Source: Microcoleaceae cyanobacterium UBA9251 | GTDB lineage: Bacteria > Cyanobacteriota > Cyanobacteriia > Cyanobacteriales > Microcoleaceae | Assembly (NCBI GenBank): GCA_003542015.1 | Contig: DPLL01000199.1 | Span: forward strand, 5,103-11,304 | Length of the DNA stretch: 6,202 nucleotides | Direction of reading: 5' to 3' | Part shown: positions 1-5,412 of the stretch, one piece after another | How positions within the stretch are numbered: position 1 is the stretch's first letter | Layout of the letters: every line of letters begins with the position of its first letter | Notes under the pieces: model-generated | Database searches by the model: none | What the model saw: the letters and a program-made list of their open reading frames with translations, nothing else | What the model was told of the DNA's origin: nothing | Position numbers and translations under genes: made by a program

Positions 1-3
1 TTC

Positions 4-29
4 AATCCGCGCCGGCGGATTTTGTTTTT
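4..29 (+). terminator. Rho-independent terminator for a plus-strand gene left of the window
   Basis: AATCCGC (4-10) and GCGGATT (15-21) form a perfect 7-bp stem around a GCCG loop, followed at once by TTGTTTTT (22-29). This is the stem plus T-run of an intrinsic terminator on the plus strand. In the other direction there is no T-run, so it does not look like a terminator for dprA. The gene it would serve lies outside the window and would converge on dprA. Confidence 0.6.
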
Positions 30-35
30 GTAGAC

Positions 36-49
36 GCGGTTTCAACCGC
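36..49. repeat. Small palindrome downstream of dprA
   Basis: GCGGTT (36-41) is the reverse complement of AACCGC (44-49), with two bases between them. As a hairpin it would have a 5-bp stem and a TTCA loop. No T-run follows on either strand, so it is not a standard terminator. Together with the hairpin at 4-29 it may belong to a dispersed intergenic element, but copies elsewhere cannot be checked from this window. Confidence 0.4.
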
Positions 50-94
50 AAAATAATCAAGGAAATAAAACCAGATTTAACCTAACCTTTCACA

Positions 95-1246
95 TCAGCA
101 CCGCTGATATCGCATTCCCGGCAATTGCGAAACTAATCCCAACAATTCCAGTTGCAAAAGTATACTAGAAACTGTTCCCGCTGCTAATCCCGATACTTCC
201 ACAATTACATCAAAAGAATTCGGCCCAGATTCGATCGCACTTAACACCTTCGCCCATTCTGGCGGCAGTGGCGGCACTTGCTTCTCAACCGTCGGATTTG
301 GTGGAAACAGCGACAACTGCTCGGCTGTGTCCAATTTTGGCATAGCTCCGAGCATTTCTAACAACCGCTCTTCACTCAAAAGTCGATCGCTACTCGGCAG
401 AATCGGATGAGCACCTTTACTCAGTAATTCCAAACAACCAAAGGAACGCTCATCATCCAATCTGGCCGTCAAAACATACACATCCCGGCAAAAATCATTC
501 GCTTGATAAGCAGTAATTAAAGCACCAGATTTATGGGGAGCTTCTATCACTATTGTAGCACGACTTAAGCCAGCAATTATGCGATTTCTGCGGGGAAAAT
601 TAGTTTTATTTGGTTGAGTGCCGGCCGGATATTCGCTAATTGCCAATCCCTGCTGCAAAATGCGATCGCACAACCGCTCATTTTGTTGAGGATATACAAT
701 ATCTACTCCCGTCCCCATGACTGCAAAAGTCCTTCCTCCCGCCTCCAAACAGCCTATATGAGCCTCTGTATCAATGCCATTCGCCAATCCCGAAACAACA
801 GTAAAACCGCTTTTAGCCAAAGCCATACTAATTTTGCGAGTCCACCTTCTGCCGTATTCCGAAGGGCTGCGAGTGCCAACCATTGCCACTGTCGGCGTAA
901 TTCCTTGATTCTCTTTTCTGTCAACATTACCACGATAATACAACACTGGTGGCGGACTAGGAATCTCCAATAATAAGCGGGGATAATCTGGATCTGCCGG
1001 TGTCCAGAAATAGGGATTTTTAATTAGATGTTTTTCAATAAATTGTTCAGGATTAATTTTTTCTCGTGCTTGCAATGTTGTTTCAACTGTCTGCTTACCA
1101 AACCCCTCAACTTGCGCTAAATCTCCAGCTTTTGCCGTCCAAGCCTCTGCCAAAGTATCGAAATGTTGTTGCAATCTTTGCAGTAAAATCGGCCCGATAC
1201 CGTTAATCTGCGACCATGCTAACCAGTAAGCGCGTTCTTCTAGCAA
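95..1246 (-). CDS. dprA: DNA-processing protein DprA (Smf family)
   Basis: DprA binds incoming single-stranded DNA in the cytoplasm during natural transformation and loads RecA on it. The 383-residue product has the usual three-part layout: an N-terminal helix-hairpin-helix/SAM-like part (about 1-60, with INGIGPILLQRL and VEGFG), a Rossmann-like DprA domain (about 75-290) and a C-terminal winged-helix part (about 325-380). Family motifs are VGTRSPSEYG (123-132), SGLANGID (152-159), GTGVDIVYP (178-186), NFPRRNRIIAGLS (216-228) and SGALITA (240-246). The usual PGS turn after the last motif reads TAR here (260-262). The start is TTG: the codon directly upstream in frame is TGA, and a GAGGT ribosome site lies 7 bases away. 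The nearest upstream gene is 216 bp off, so dprA probably has its own promoter. Family assignment is firm; activity in transformation is inferred. Confidence 0.96.
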   Translation of the reverse strand: MLEERAYWLAWSQINGIGPILLQRLQQHFDTLAEAWTAKAGDLAQVEGFGKQTVETTLQAREKINPEQFIEKHLIKNPYFWTPADPDYPRLLLEIPSPPPVLYYRGNVDRKENQGITPTVAMVGTRSPSEYGRRWTRKISMALAKSGFTVVSGLANGIDTEAHIGCLEAGGRTFAVMGTGVDIVYPQQNERLCDRILQQGLAISEYPAGTQPNKTNFPRRNRIIAGLSRATIVIEAPHKSGALITAYQANDFCRDVYVLTARLDDERSFGCLELLSKGAHPILPSSDRLLSEERLLEMLGAMPKLDTAEQLSLFPPNPTVEKQVPPLPPEWAKVLSAIESGPNSFDVIVEVSGLAAGTVSSILLQLELLGLVSQLPGMRYQRC

Positions 1247-1253
1247 TCAGTTT

Positions 1254-1258
1254 ACCTC
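1254..1258 (-). promoter_or_regulatory. Ribosome binding site fixing the TTG start of dprA
   Basis: On the minus strand GAGGT lies 7 bases before the TTG at 1246-1244. An in-frame TGA at 1249-1247 rules out any earlier start, so this site and the stop together support the TTG codon. Confidence 0.6.
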
Positions 1259-1274
1259 AACTTTTATCAGGATT

Positions 1275-1303
1275 ATTTTATCATTAATAGGACTGAAATA
1301 GGA
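1275..1303 (-). promoter_or_regulatory. Possible dprA promoter
   Basis: A TAAAAT hexamer on the minus strand (1280-1275) is a good -10 candidate, about 30 bases before the TTG start. The matching -35 position (about 1303-1298) reads TCCTAT, which is poor, and it falls inside an 11-bp direct repeat. A weak -35 covered by repeated sites would fit an activator-dependent promoter, but that is inference. Confidence 0.25.
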
Positions 1304-1307
1304 CTGA
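1286..1307. repeat. Perfect 11-bp direct repeat upstream of dprA
   Basis: AATAGGACTGA occurs twice back to back, at 1286-1296 and 1297-1307, 40-61 bases upstream of the dprA start. The spacing is about one helical turn, so two identical sites would face the same side of the DNA. It could be a regulator binding site or a simple chance duplication. Confidence 0.6.
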
Positions 1308-1341
1308 CCCGCTGCAATTTTTACATTATTTGTGGGGTAAT

Positions 1342-1357
1342 GTGCGCCTCGGCGCAC
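1342..1357. repeat. GC-rich palindrome in the dprA upstream gap
   Basis: GTGCGCC (1342-1348) and GGCGCAC (1351-1357) are perfect inverted copies; as a hairpin the stem is 6 bp with a CTCG loop. It sits in an AT-rich gap and its flanks (GGGGTAAT before, CCTACAGG after) resemble the dispersed GTAGGGTGCG-type palindromes I associate with filamentous cyanobacteria. No T-run follows on the minus strand, so it is not an obvious terminator for the DUF218 gene. Confidence 0.5.
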
Positions 1358-1369
1358 CCTACAGGAGAT

Positions 1370-1460
1370 AACAAATAACAACCAACAAATAACAAATAAC
1401 AAATAACAAATAACAAATAACAAATAACAAATAACAAATAACAAATAACAAATAACAAAT
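1370..1460. repeat. Heptanucleotide tandem array (AACAAAT)13
   Basis: Thirteen 7-bp units fill 91 bp exactly. Twelve are perfect AACAAAT; the second (1377-1383) is AACAACC. A partial AAC continues to 1463, where its C is the last base of the DUF218 gene's stop codon. This matches the short tandemly repeated repetitive (STRR) heptamers described in filamentous cyanobacteria. On the minus strand all three frames are stop-free and encode the same hydrophobic heptapeptide, LFVICYL in rotated register; the short open frames across it are by-products. Such arrays often differ in copy number between strains. Confidence 0.95.
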
Positions 1461-1462
1461 AA

Positions 1463-2116
1463 CTAAGTTTCCCAATCGACAAAACGGGCATAAATATAAG
1501 CAATGATTTCTCCTGTTACTGTCCGAAAACCTTCGCTCGATTTCCACCACTCTTGCGGATTATAATCTTGCGGTTCCGCGGCTATTATCCCGACTTTAAT
1601 CTCAGGATTTAGCACTTCTTTGAAAACAATCCAACTTCTGCGGGCGTGAGTTCCAAAAGAATAAAGATTGATTGAGTTAACTTTTAAAGCGGAAGTAGAA
1701 AGCCAATCTCGAAGTGCGATCGCAGAAGCAGCGGTTCGGTGTTTTACAACACTGGTGGCTGGTACAGCTACGAGTTTATCTCGATCGAATCCTAGCACGA
1801 TACAAGTAGCGGCAGCCAGTTCCGCATAGTTTTTATATTCAGCTAAATAGTAGCCTTTACTTAAGGGGATTCCTGTGGTAATCAATTGGCTATATCCACC
1901 TTTTTTAAATTCGGCGATCGCACTTTCGATTGCATAATCCGGCAACCATCCTTCGACTACTAATATATCAGCTTTTATCGGCGATGTCACCGCCAAAAAA
2001 GGATGAATATTTGCGATCATTAAAAGCATTATAATTATCAACCCCAGGATAGCAATTACCCAACCTTCCCTAGTAATTGCCCACATTTCTCGACGACGGA
2101 TCAGACGAATTTTCAT
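1463..2116 (-). CDS. Membrane-anchored DUF218/YdcF-like protein
   Basis: The 217-residue product has a basic start (KIRLIRRRE), one membrane segment (about 19-37, WVIAILGLIIIMLLMIANI), then a soluble DUF218-type domain from about 50. Family-like features are ADILVVEGWLPD (49-60), the LITTG strand (78-82), HRTAASAIALRDWL (126-139) and YSFGTHARRSW (152-162). DUF218 includes YdcF, SanA and ElyC of enterobacteria, linked to the cell envelope; the substrate here is unknown. The frame is open back to a TTG at 2212, but that extra 32 residues come from low-complexity repeat DNA, so I chose the ATG at 2116, where the basic segment leading into the membrane helix begins. No clear ribosome site precedes it, so the start is less certain. 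The stop codon touches the AACAAAT array. Confidence 0.8.
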   Translation of the reverse strand: MKIRLIRRREMWAITREGWVIAILGLIIIMLLMIANIHPFLAVTSPIKADILVVEGWLPDYAIESAIAEFKKGGYSQLITTGIPLSKGYYLAEYKNYAELAAATCIVLGFDRDKLVAVPATSVVKHRTAASAIALRDWLSTSALKVNSINLYSFGTHARRSWIVFKEVLNPEIKVGIIAAEPQDYNPQEWWKSSEGFRTVTGEIIAYIYARFVDWET

Positions 2117-2160
2117 TTTAACTTGATCTAGATATCGTTGGAGATAGAGGCAGAGTCTGA

Positions 2161-2193
2161 GGGTGGGGAGGAGGGGAAGAGTGGGAGATTGGG
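2161..2193 (+). other. G-rich tract with quadruplex potential
   Basis: Five runs of three or four G (2161-2163, 2165-2168, 2173-2176, 2183-2185, 2191-2193) are separated by 1, 4, 6 and 5 bases, which satisfies the usual G3+N1-7 pattern. The G-strand is the template for the DUF218 gene, 45 bases before its chosen start, so the leader RNA would be C-rich. The tract may equally be simple purine-rich filler. Confidence 0.4.
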
Positions 2194-2203
2194 AGAGTGA
2201 TAA

Positions 2204-2226
2204 AATTCCCAATTCCCAATTCCCAA
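2204..2226. repeat. Heptanucleotide tandem repeat (AATTCCC)3
   Basis: Three perfect AATTCCC units (2204-2210, 2211-2217, 2218-2224) are followed by a partial AA. The array lies between the DUF2301 and DUF218 genes. It has the same 7-bp period as the AACAAAT array but an unrelated sequence. Confidence 0.85.
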
Positions 2227-2241
2227 GGCCCCATTCCTGAA

Positions 2242-2889
2242 TTATTGGTTTTTTAGATACTCAAAAACGCTTTTGTCGCCGATATCTTGCGGGATTGCTT
2301 GAAAAAACTTCCGCACAGCAAATATGATAAACAAAGCCGCCCAAACTCCCAGCAAAAACTGTTCCTTATCCGGGGACAAAAAACCGAAAATATGCCCTAA
2401 AATTAATAAAGGAACTGCGGGAGTCATAAACTTAGTTTCTAGGCGATTGAAGCAGAAAGCTTCTTTGAAATAAATGCCGTTTAAAGCGGCAAAAGTAAAG
2501 CCGATTCCCCACAAGGTTGCCGGGTGATCGTAAACTGCTAAAGCTAGGGGTTCACTGCTTTGTAGAGCGACAACAATTGCTGCTACACCGCCGATCGCCC
2601 AAAATAACTGTAGCACCTTGTGCAAGGCAGTCATGTAAATATGAATAGTTGCTAAGCTGACACCTAAAGCGAGCCAGAAACAGGCAAAAATAGGCGTTAC
2701 AGCTTGCAGTGCCCTTGGGTTGTTTCCCTGTTGCAGCACCAGAGTAGTGCCGATCGCGAAACAGAGTGCCGCCACCGCTAACCCTGTGCGGTATACTATC
2801 ACTCCTGTGCGATCGCTATCCGTAATCGTAAATTCGCCAAACTGTCCTTGATAGACTTCCAATTCAGGGGATTTTAGTAGTTGCGTCAC
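2242..2889 (-). CDS. DUF2301 integral membrane protein
   Basis: The 215-residue product is a polytopic inner- or thylakoid-membrane protein that I recognise as the DUF2301 family, common in cyanobacteria and of unknown function. After a polar N-terminus (1-30) there are about six hydrophobic segments: 33-52, 62-82, 90-109, 125-140, 155-171 and 176-194. The stretch FKEAFCFNRLETKFMTP (141-157) between segments four and five is the most family-like part. The start is GTG, with AGGAGA five bases upstream. The gene is divergent from the plus-strand gene at 2971, with 81 bp between the two start codons, and 125 bp ahead of the DUF218 gene on the same strand. No transport or catalytic motif is visible. 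Confidence 0.85.
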   Translation of the reverse strand: MTQLLKSPELEVYQGQFGEFTITDSDRTGVIVYRTGLAVAALCFAIGTTLVLQQGNNPRALQAVTPIFACFWLALGVSLATIHIYMTALHKVLQLFWAIGGVAAIVVALQSSEPLALAVYDHPATLWGIGFTFAALNGIYFKEAFCFNRLETKFMTPAVPLLILGHIFGFLSPDKEQFLLGVWAALFIIFAVRKFFQAIPQDIGDKSVFEYLKNQ

Positions 2890-2894
2890 AGTTG

Positions 2895-2900
2895 TCTCCT
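2895..2900 (-). promoter_or_regulatory. Ribosome binding site for the GTG start of the DUF2301 gene
   Basis: AGGAGA on the minus strand is 5 bases before the GTG at 2889-2887. It is one of the two strongest ribosome sites in the window and decides the non-ATG start. Confidence 0.7.
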
Positions 2901-2924
2901 ATGTATCAGACACGAATGTACTTC

Positions 2925-2938
2925 TGTCAAGATATACT
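2925..2938. promoter_or_regulatory. Possible overlapping divergent promoter elements
   Basis: A perfect TTGACA on the minus strand (2930-2925) could be the -35 box of the DUF2301 gene, but no good -10 follows at 16-18 bases. Two bases to the right, TATACT on the plus strand (2933-2938) could be the -10 box of the gene starting at 2971, though its -35 region is poor. If both are real, the two promoters overlap and would compete for polymerase. Confidence 0.25.
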
Positions 2939-2970
2939 TGATAGATCAACCCGTAAAGCGAGATAAAGTT

Positions 2971-3630
2971 ATGTCTAAATTTGATCGGCCTAAATTTGAC
3001 AAGCCTAGATTGGTCAAACCTCAACTTGAAGATCGCCCAAATAAAAGCAAATCTTTACCTTCAATAGCAGAACTTCATCCCATTCAGCTTGATGAAACTA
3101 TTGTAGCAGGAAGAAGACCGAAACCACTAAATCACATCCAGCGTCTGCTGTCGGAAATGCCGGATTTTGACTCCCTCGAAGCAAGAATGCCGATCGCTGC
3201 TTCTGGAAGCGCACCATTTAATCTCAAAGAATTTGAACGTAAACTTAGCCAAATTATCAATCCAAACACTCTTGATGTCGGCGTTAAAAACTTCCTAAAA
3301 TATCTCGAATACTTGAAACAAAATATGATCGTACCCAGCCAAGTTACGGGGAGAGAAGAGTTTCGCTGGGAACAGGAATATCTGAGTAGTCCCGGCAAAA
3401 AGAAAGAATATGAAACACTCAAAAAAACTCAACCTTCATCTACTGAAATATTCCAGATTGTGCGGCTGAGAGATTCTGTTTTTCAGCACGATGGGATCAT
3501 GGTGGATGTGCAGCGCCTCACTGACAAACAAACATTCATCTTACCCCTGGTAGATTTAAAAGCAATTGATTGCAGCTCCCCAAACCATCAATTATTGGAA
3601 GATTATACACTGTGGTTTATCAACTATTAA
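2971..3630 (+). CDS. Conserved-looking cyanobacterial protein of unknown function
   Basis: The 219-residue product has no signal peptide or membrane segment and is probably cytoplasmic. Residues 1-55 are basic, proline-rich and likely disordered, opening with a loose FD(R/K)P tandem (FDRPKFDKP). Residues 84-120 look helical. The C-terminal part (about 120-219) is a compact alpha/beta-looking region with GREEFRWEQEY (127-137), PGKKKEYETLKKTQPS (141-156), VDVQRLTDKQTFILPLVDLKAID (178-200) and DYTLWFINY (211-219). I have a loose memory of cyanobacterial proteins with a similar C-terminus, some carrying an unconvincing calcium-binding label; I see no EF-hand. The frame is open back to a TTG at 2881, but the ATG at 2971 has GAGA seven bases before it and begins the low-complexity lysine/proline region, so I chose it. 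Confidence 0.8.
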   Translation: MSKFDRPKFDKPRLVKPQLEDRPNKSKSLPSIAELHPIQLDETIVAGRRPKPLNHIQRLLSEMPDFDSLEARMPIAASGSAPFNLKEFERKLSQIINPNTLDVGVKNFLKYLEYLKQNMIVPSQVTGREEFRWEQEYLSSPGKKKEYETLKKTQPSSTEIFQIVRLRDSVFQHDGIMVDVQRLTDKQTFILPLVDLKAIDCSSPNHQLLEDYTLWFINY

Positions 3631-3645
3631 TCAAGTGTTAAGAAT

Positions 3646-3659
3646 GGGCCTTGGGCCTT
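3646..3659. repeat. Heptanucleotide pair (GGGCCTT)2
   Basis: Two perfect GGGCCTT units stand back to back just after the stop of the gene ending at 3630, followed by a G and then the long inverted repeat. It is a third unrelated 7-bp repeat in a gap between genes. Confidence 0.7.
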
Positions 3660-3660
3660 G

Positions 3661-3698
3661 TCATTAGTTATTAGTAGCCTACTACAAATAACTAATGA
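3661..3698. repeat. Long inverted repeat between convergent genes
   Basis: TCATTAGTTATT (3661-3672) is a perfect inverted copy of AATAACTAATGA (3687-3698). The arms extend inward through AGTAG (3673-3677) and CTACT (3679-3683), leaving a 3-base ACA bulge. The hairpin lies between two genes that point at each other and could slow or stop transcription from both sides, but it is AT-rich and lacks a T-run, so intrinsic termination is not shown. The right arm overlaps the ACTAATG array. Confidence 0.7.
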
Positions 3699-3720
3699 CT
3701 AATCACTAATGACTAATGAC
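3691..3720. repeat. Heptanucleotide tandem repeat (ACTAATG)4
   Basis: Units are ACTAATG (3691-3697), ACTAATC (3698-3704), ACTAATG (3705-3711) and ACTAATG (3712-3718), followed by a partial AC. The array begins inside the right arm of the inverted repeat and ends 7 bp before the ycf23 stop codon. The period is again 7 bp. Confidence 0.9.
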
Positions 3721-3727
3721 TTCTTGT

Positions 3728-4483
3728 TTAAATAGACTTAGCAAAGTGCGATCGCTCTACCTTAGCTAAAGCTTCAACTAAACTGCGAACAGCGGCGATC
3801 ATCGCCACTTCGCTATTAAGTTGACTGACGGCAGAACCGACACCAATACCGGCAGCACCGGCGCCAATAGCTAGGGGTGCTGTGACGTTGGAGATGCCAG
3901 AAGCGCAAAGTACGGGCACCTGTACGGCGCGGGAAATTTCAAAGGCAGCGGCTAAAGTAGGCGCTGCTTTTTCGATTAATCCCAGGGTGCCGGCGTGAAC
4001 TGGTTGAGCACTTGTACCGCCTTCTGTTTGGATGATATCAGCGCCAGCTTTGACTAATTCTGTGGCTAATTGCACCTGTTTGTCGAGGGACAAAATGTGA
4101 GGAACAGTTACAGAAAGAGTAATGTTGGGAAGTAGCGATCGAGTTTGGCGAGTCAACTCCAAAACTTCCTCAGCTTCAAAGCGGCGACCTGAAGCGTAGA
4201 AAGAGTCAAAATTACCAATTTCAATCAAATCTGCACCCGCCTCTACCGCAGAGACCAACTTTTCTGGTTCCACAGCAGATACACAAATTGGCAAATTTGT
4301 CAATTTCTTTGCCATAATTACCAAATCTCGATCGGCTGCAATATCGACAAAGGTAGCACCGCCGAGCTCCGCTGCTTTGACGACAGCCGCCACTTTAGCG
4401 GCATCAAAATTATTCAAACCGCTGATAATTTTCAGGGCGCGGCCTTGCTCAAATGCGCGCTGCAATTTAGAATCTACAGTCAT
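3728..4483 (-). CDS. ycf23: Ycf23/DUF561 TIM-barrel-like protein
   Basis: The 251-residue product matches DUF561, called Ycf23 where it is encoded in algal plastid genomes. Its function is not established. The sequence reads as a beta/alpha barrel with regular strand-helix alternation: KIISGLNNFD (18-27), TFVDIAAD (44-51), ICVSAVEP (66-73), DLIEIGNFDSFY (85-96), LSVTVPH (123-129), ADIIQTEGGTS (148-158), and a glycine-rich end VLCASGIS...GAGAAGIGVGSAVS (191-220) that resembles the phosphate-binding strands 7 and 8 of TIM barrels. There is no signal peptide or membrane segment. The ATG start has a modest GGAAA site seven bases upstream. The gene is divergent from ccmP and convergent with the gene ending at 3630, so it is probably transcribed alone. 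Identity is sure; a phosphate-bearing ligand is inference. Confidence 0.93.
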   Translation of the reverse strand: MTVDSKLQRAFEQGRALKIISGLNNFDAAKVAAVVKAAELGGATFVDIAADRDLVIMAKKLTNLPICVSAVEPEKLVSAVEAGADLIEIGNFDSFYASGRRFEAEEVLELTRQTRSLLPNITLSVTVPHILSLDKQVQLATELVKAGADIIQTEGGTSAQPVHAGTLGLIEKAAPTLAAAFEISRAVQVPVLCASGISNVTAPLAIGAGAAGIGVGSAVSQLNSEVAMIAAVRSLVEALAKVERSHFAKSI

Positions 4484-4530
4484 CGTTAGTTTTCCAACTT
4501 AGAAAATTTGTTAACACCATTTTGACACGA

Positions 4531-4539
4531 ACCATAACA
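4531..4539 (-). promoter_or_regulatory. Possible extended -10 box for ycf23
   Basis: On the minus strand TGTTATGGT (4539-4531) has the TGn extension followed by TATGGT, which matches TATAAT at four of six bases. It would start RNA about 40 bases before the ATG at 4483. No convincing -35 box lies 17 bases further up, so this is tentative. Confidence 0.25.
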
Positions 4540-4561
4540 CTTTTTGATTTACGATCGCACG

Positions 4562-4575
4562 GGGTTAAAAAACCC
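4562..4575. repeat. Small hairpin in the ycf23-ccmP gap
   Basis: GGGTT (4562-4566) and AACCC (4571-4575) form a 5-bp stem with an AAAA loop in the 264-bp divergent gap. It resembles short dispersed palindromes of this kind of genome. The gap also holds a HIP1 site (4640-4647) and a likely ccmP promoter; no RNA gene or riboswitch is evident there. Confidence 0.35.
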
Positions 4576-4666
4576 AGTCCCTGTATAACATAGCAAAAAT
4601 GCTCAAGCACAATTAGTATTCAGTGCGAACAGCAGAGTTGCGATCGCCCGTAGTAGTAATTTAATG

Positions 4667-4696
4667 TTGAGCTGCGCTTTCCGATTGCGGTACACT
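4667..4696 (+). promoter_or_regulatory. Possible ccmP promoter
   Basis: TTGAGC (4667-4672) and TACACT (4691-4696) are 18 bases apart, each matching the sigma-70 consensus at four of six positions. RNA would start near 4703, about 45 bases before the TTG start codon and upstream of the ribosome site at 4734. It would presumably also serve the pentapeptide gene. Confidence 0.35.
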
Positions 4697-4733
4697 CAGA
4701 TCTTGCACTTACAACAGTTGCAGATCGATCGAC

Positions 4734-4738
4734 GGAGA
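4734..4738 (+). promoter_or_regulatory. Ribosome binding site for the TTG start of ccmP
   Basis: GGAGA is 9 bases before the TTG at 4748. An in-frame TAA at 4739-4741 excludes an earlier start, and the protein contains no internal methionine, so TTG is the only reasonable start. Confidence 0.6.
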
Positions 4739-4747
4739 TAAAAACTT

Positions 4748-5392
4748 TTGGGCATAGAGCTACGCAGCTACGTCTTTCTAGACAACTTACAGCCACAGCA
4801 CGCAGCATACATCGGCACAATCGCCGCCGGATTCTTACCCCTACCGGGGGATGCGTCGCTGTGGATAGAAATCTCGCCCGGTATCGAAATTAACCGAATT
4901 ACCGATGTCGCCCTCAAATCCGCCTCCGTGCGCCCTGGAGTGCAGATAGTCGAACGCTTGTACGGCCTTCTCGAAGTGCATTCGAGCCAGCAAGGGGAAA
5001 CCAGGGCTGCGGGGAAAGCGATTCTAGAATTCATCGGCGTCCGCAAAGAAGAATCTATCAAACCGCGAGTTATTTCCAGCCAAATTATTCGCAACATCGA
5101 CGCCCACCAAACGCAATTAATCAACCGCAGCCGCCGCGGACAATTACTGCTGGCGGGACAAACGCTTTACGTCTTAGAAGTAGAACCCGCCGCCTATGCA
5201 GCACTAGCGGCAAATGAAGCCGAAAAAGGCGCATCTATTAACATCCTAGAGGTTCAGGCCGTAGGCAGTTTTGGACGGCTTTACCTCGGCGGAGCAGAAC
5301 GAGATATTATAGCAGGTTCCCAGGCCGCAATTGCAGCAATTGAAAGTGTGGCCGGGCGCGACAATCCAGCAATTTTAGGGCGCAAGGAATAG
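4748..5392 (+). CDS. ccmP: Carboxysome shell protein CcmP (tandem BMC domain)
   Basis: CcmP is a minor facet protein of the beta-carboxysome shell. Two BMC domains in one chain form trimers that stack into a double layer around a large gated pore, thought to pass larger metabolites such as the Rubisco substrate and product. The 214-residue length fits the family. The first domain covers about 1-100 (LRSYVFLDN, PLPGDASLWIEISPGIEINR at 31-50, RPGVQIVERLYGLLEVH at 62-78) and the second about 105-205 (SSQIIRNIDAHQTQLINR at 110-127, YVLEVEPAAYAALAANEAEK at 141-160, GSFGRLYLGG at 173-182). Glu69-Arg70 stand at the positions reported as the pore gate of CcmP, so the gate looks intact. As is usual, it lies apart from any ccmKLMN genes. 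The start is TTG, with GGAGA nine bases upstream and a TAA just before it. The pentapeptide gene follows after 20 bp. Confidence 0.96.
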   Translation: MGIELRSYVFLDNLQPQHAAYIGTIAAGFLPLPGDASLWIEISPGIEINRITDVALKSASVRPGVQIVERLYGLLEVHSSQQGETRAAGKAILEFIGVRKEESIKPRVISSQIIRNIDAHQTQLINRSRRGQLLLAGQTLYVLEVEPAAYAALAANEAEKGASINILEVQAVGSFGRLYLGGAERDIIAGSQAAIAAIESVAGRDNPAILGRKE

Positions 5393-5412
5393 CCATTTAA
5401 GGAGATGCAATT

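Noticed and set aside
614..973. Plus-strand open frame of 119 codons inside dprA
   Set aside because: It is antisense to strongly conserved DprA motifs, and its translation has no recognisable domain.
1370..1460. CRISPR array
   Set aside because: The units are 7 bp with no spacers, and no cas genes are present.
1247..1550. Several short minus-strand open frames rich in YLLFVIC
   Set aside because: They come from the AACAAAT array, which is stop-free in all three frames because 7 is not a multiple of 3. They have no ribosome sites and overlap one another and the DUF218 gene.
2117..2212. N-terminal extension of the DUF218 protein from a TTG at 2212
   Set aside because: The extra residues are translated from purine/pyrimidine-biased repeat DNA and resemble spurious SPTLPLLPTL-type sequence; the membrane-protein start fits the ATG at 2116.
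2881..2970. N-terminal extension of the plus-strand gene from a TTG at 2881
   Set aside because: It would overlap the start codon and ribosome site of the divergent DUF2301 gene, and the added residues look unrelated to the rest of the protein.
3132..3422. Minus-strand open frame of 96 codons within the gene at 2971-3630
   Set aside because: It is a shadow of the sense gene with no recognisable domain or clear start signal.
4768..5124. Minus-strand open frame within ccmP
   Set aside because: It is antisense to highly conserved BMC domain sequence.
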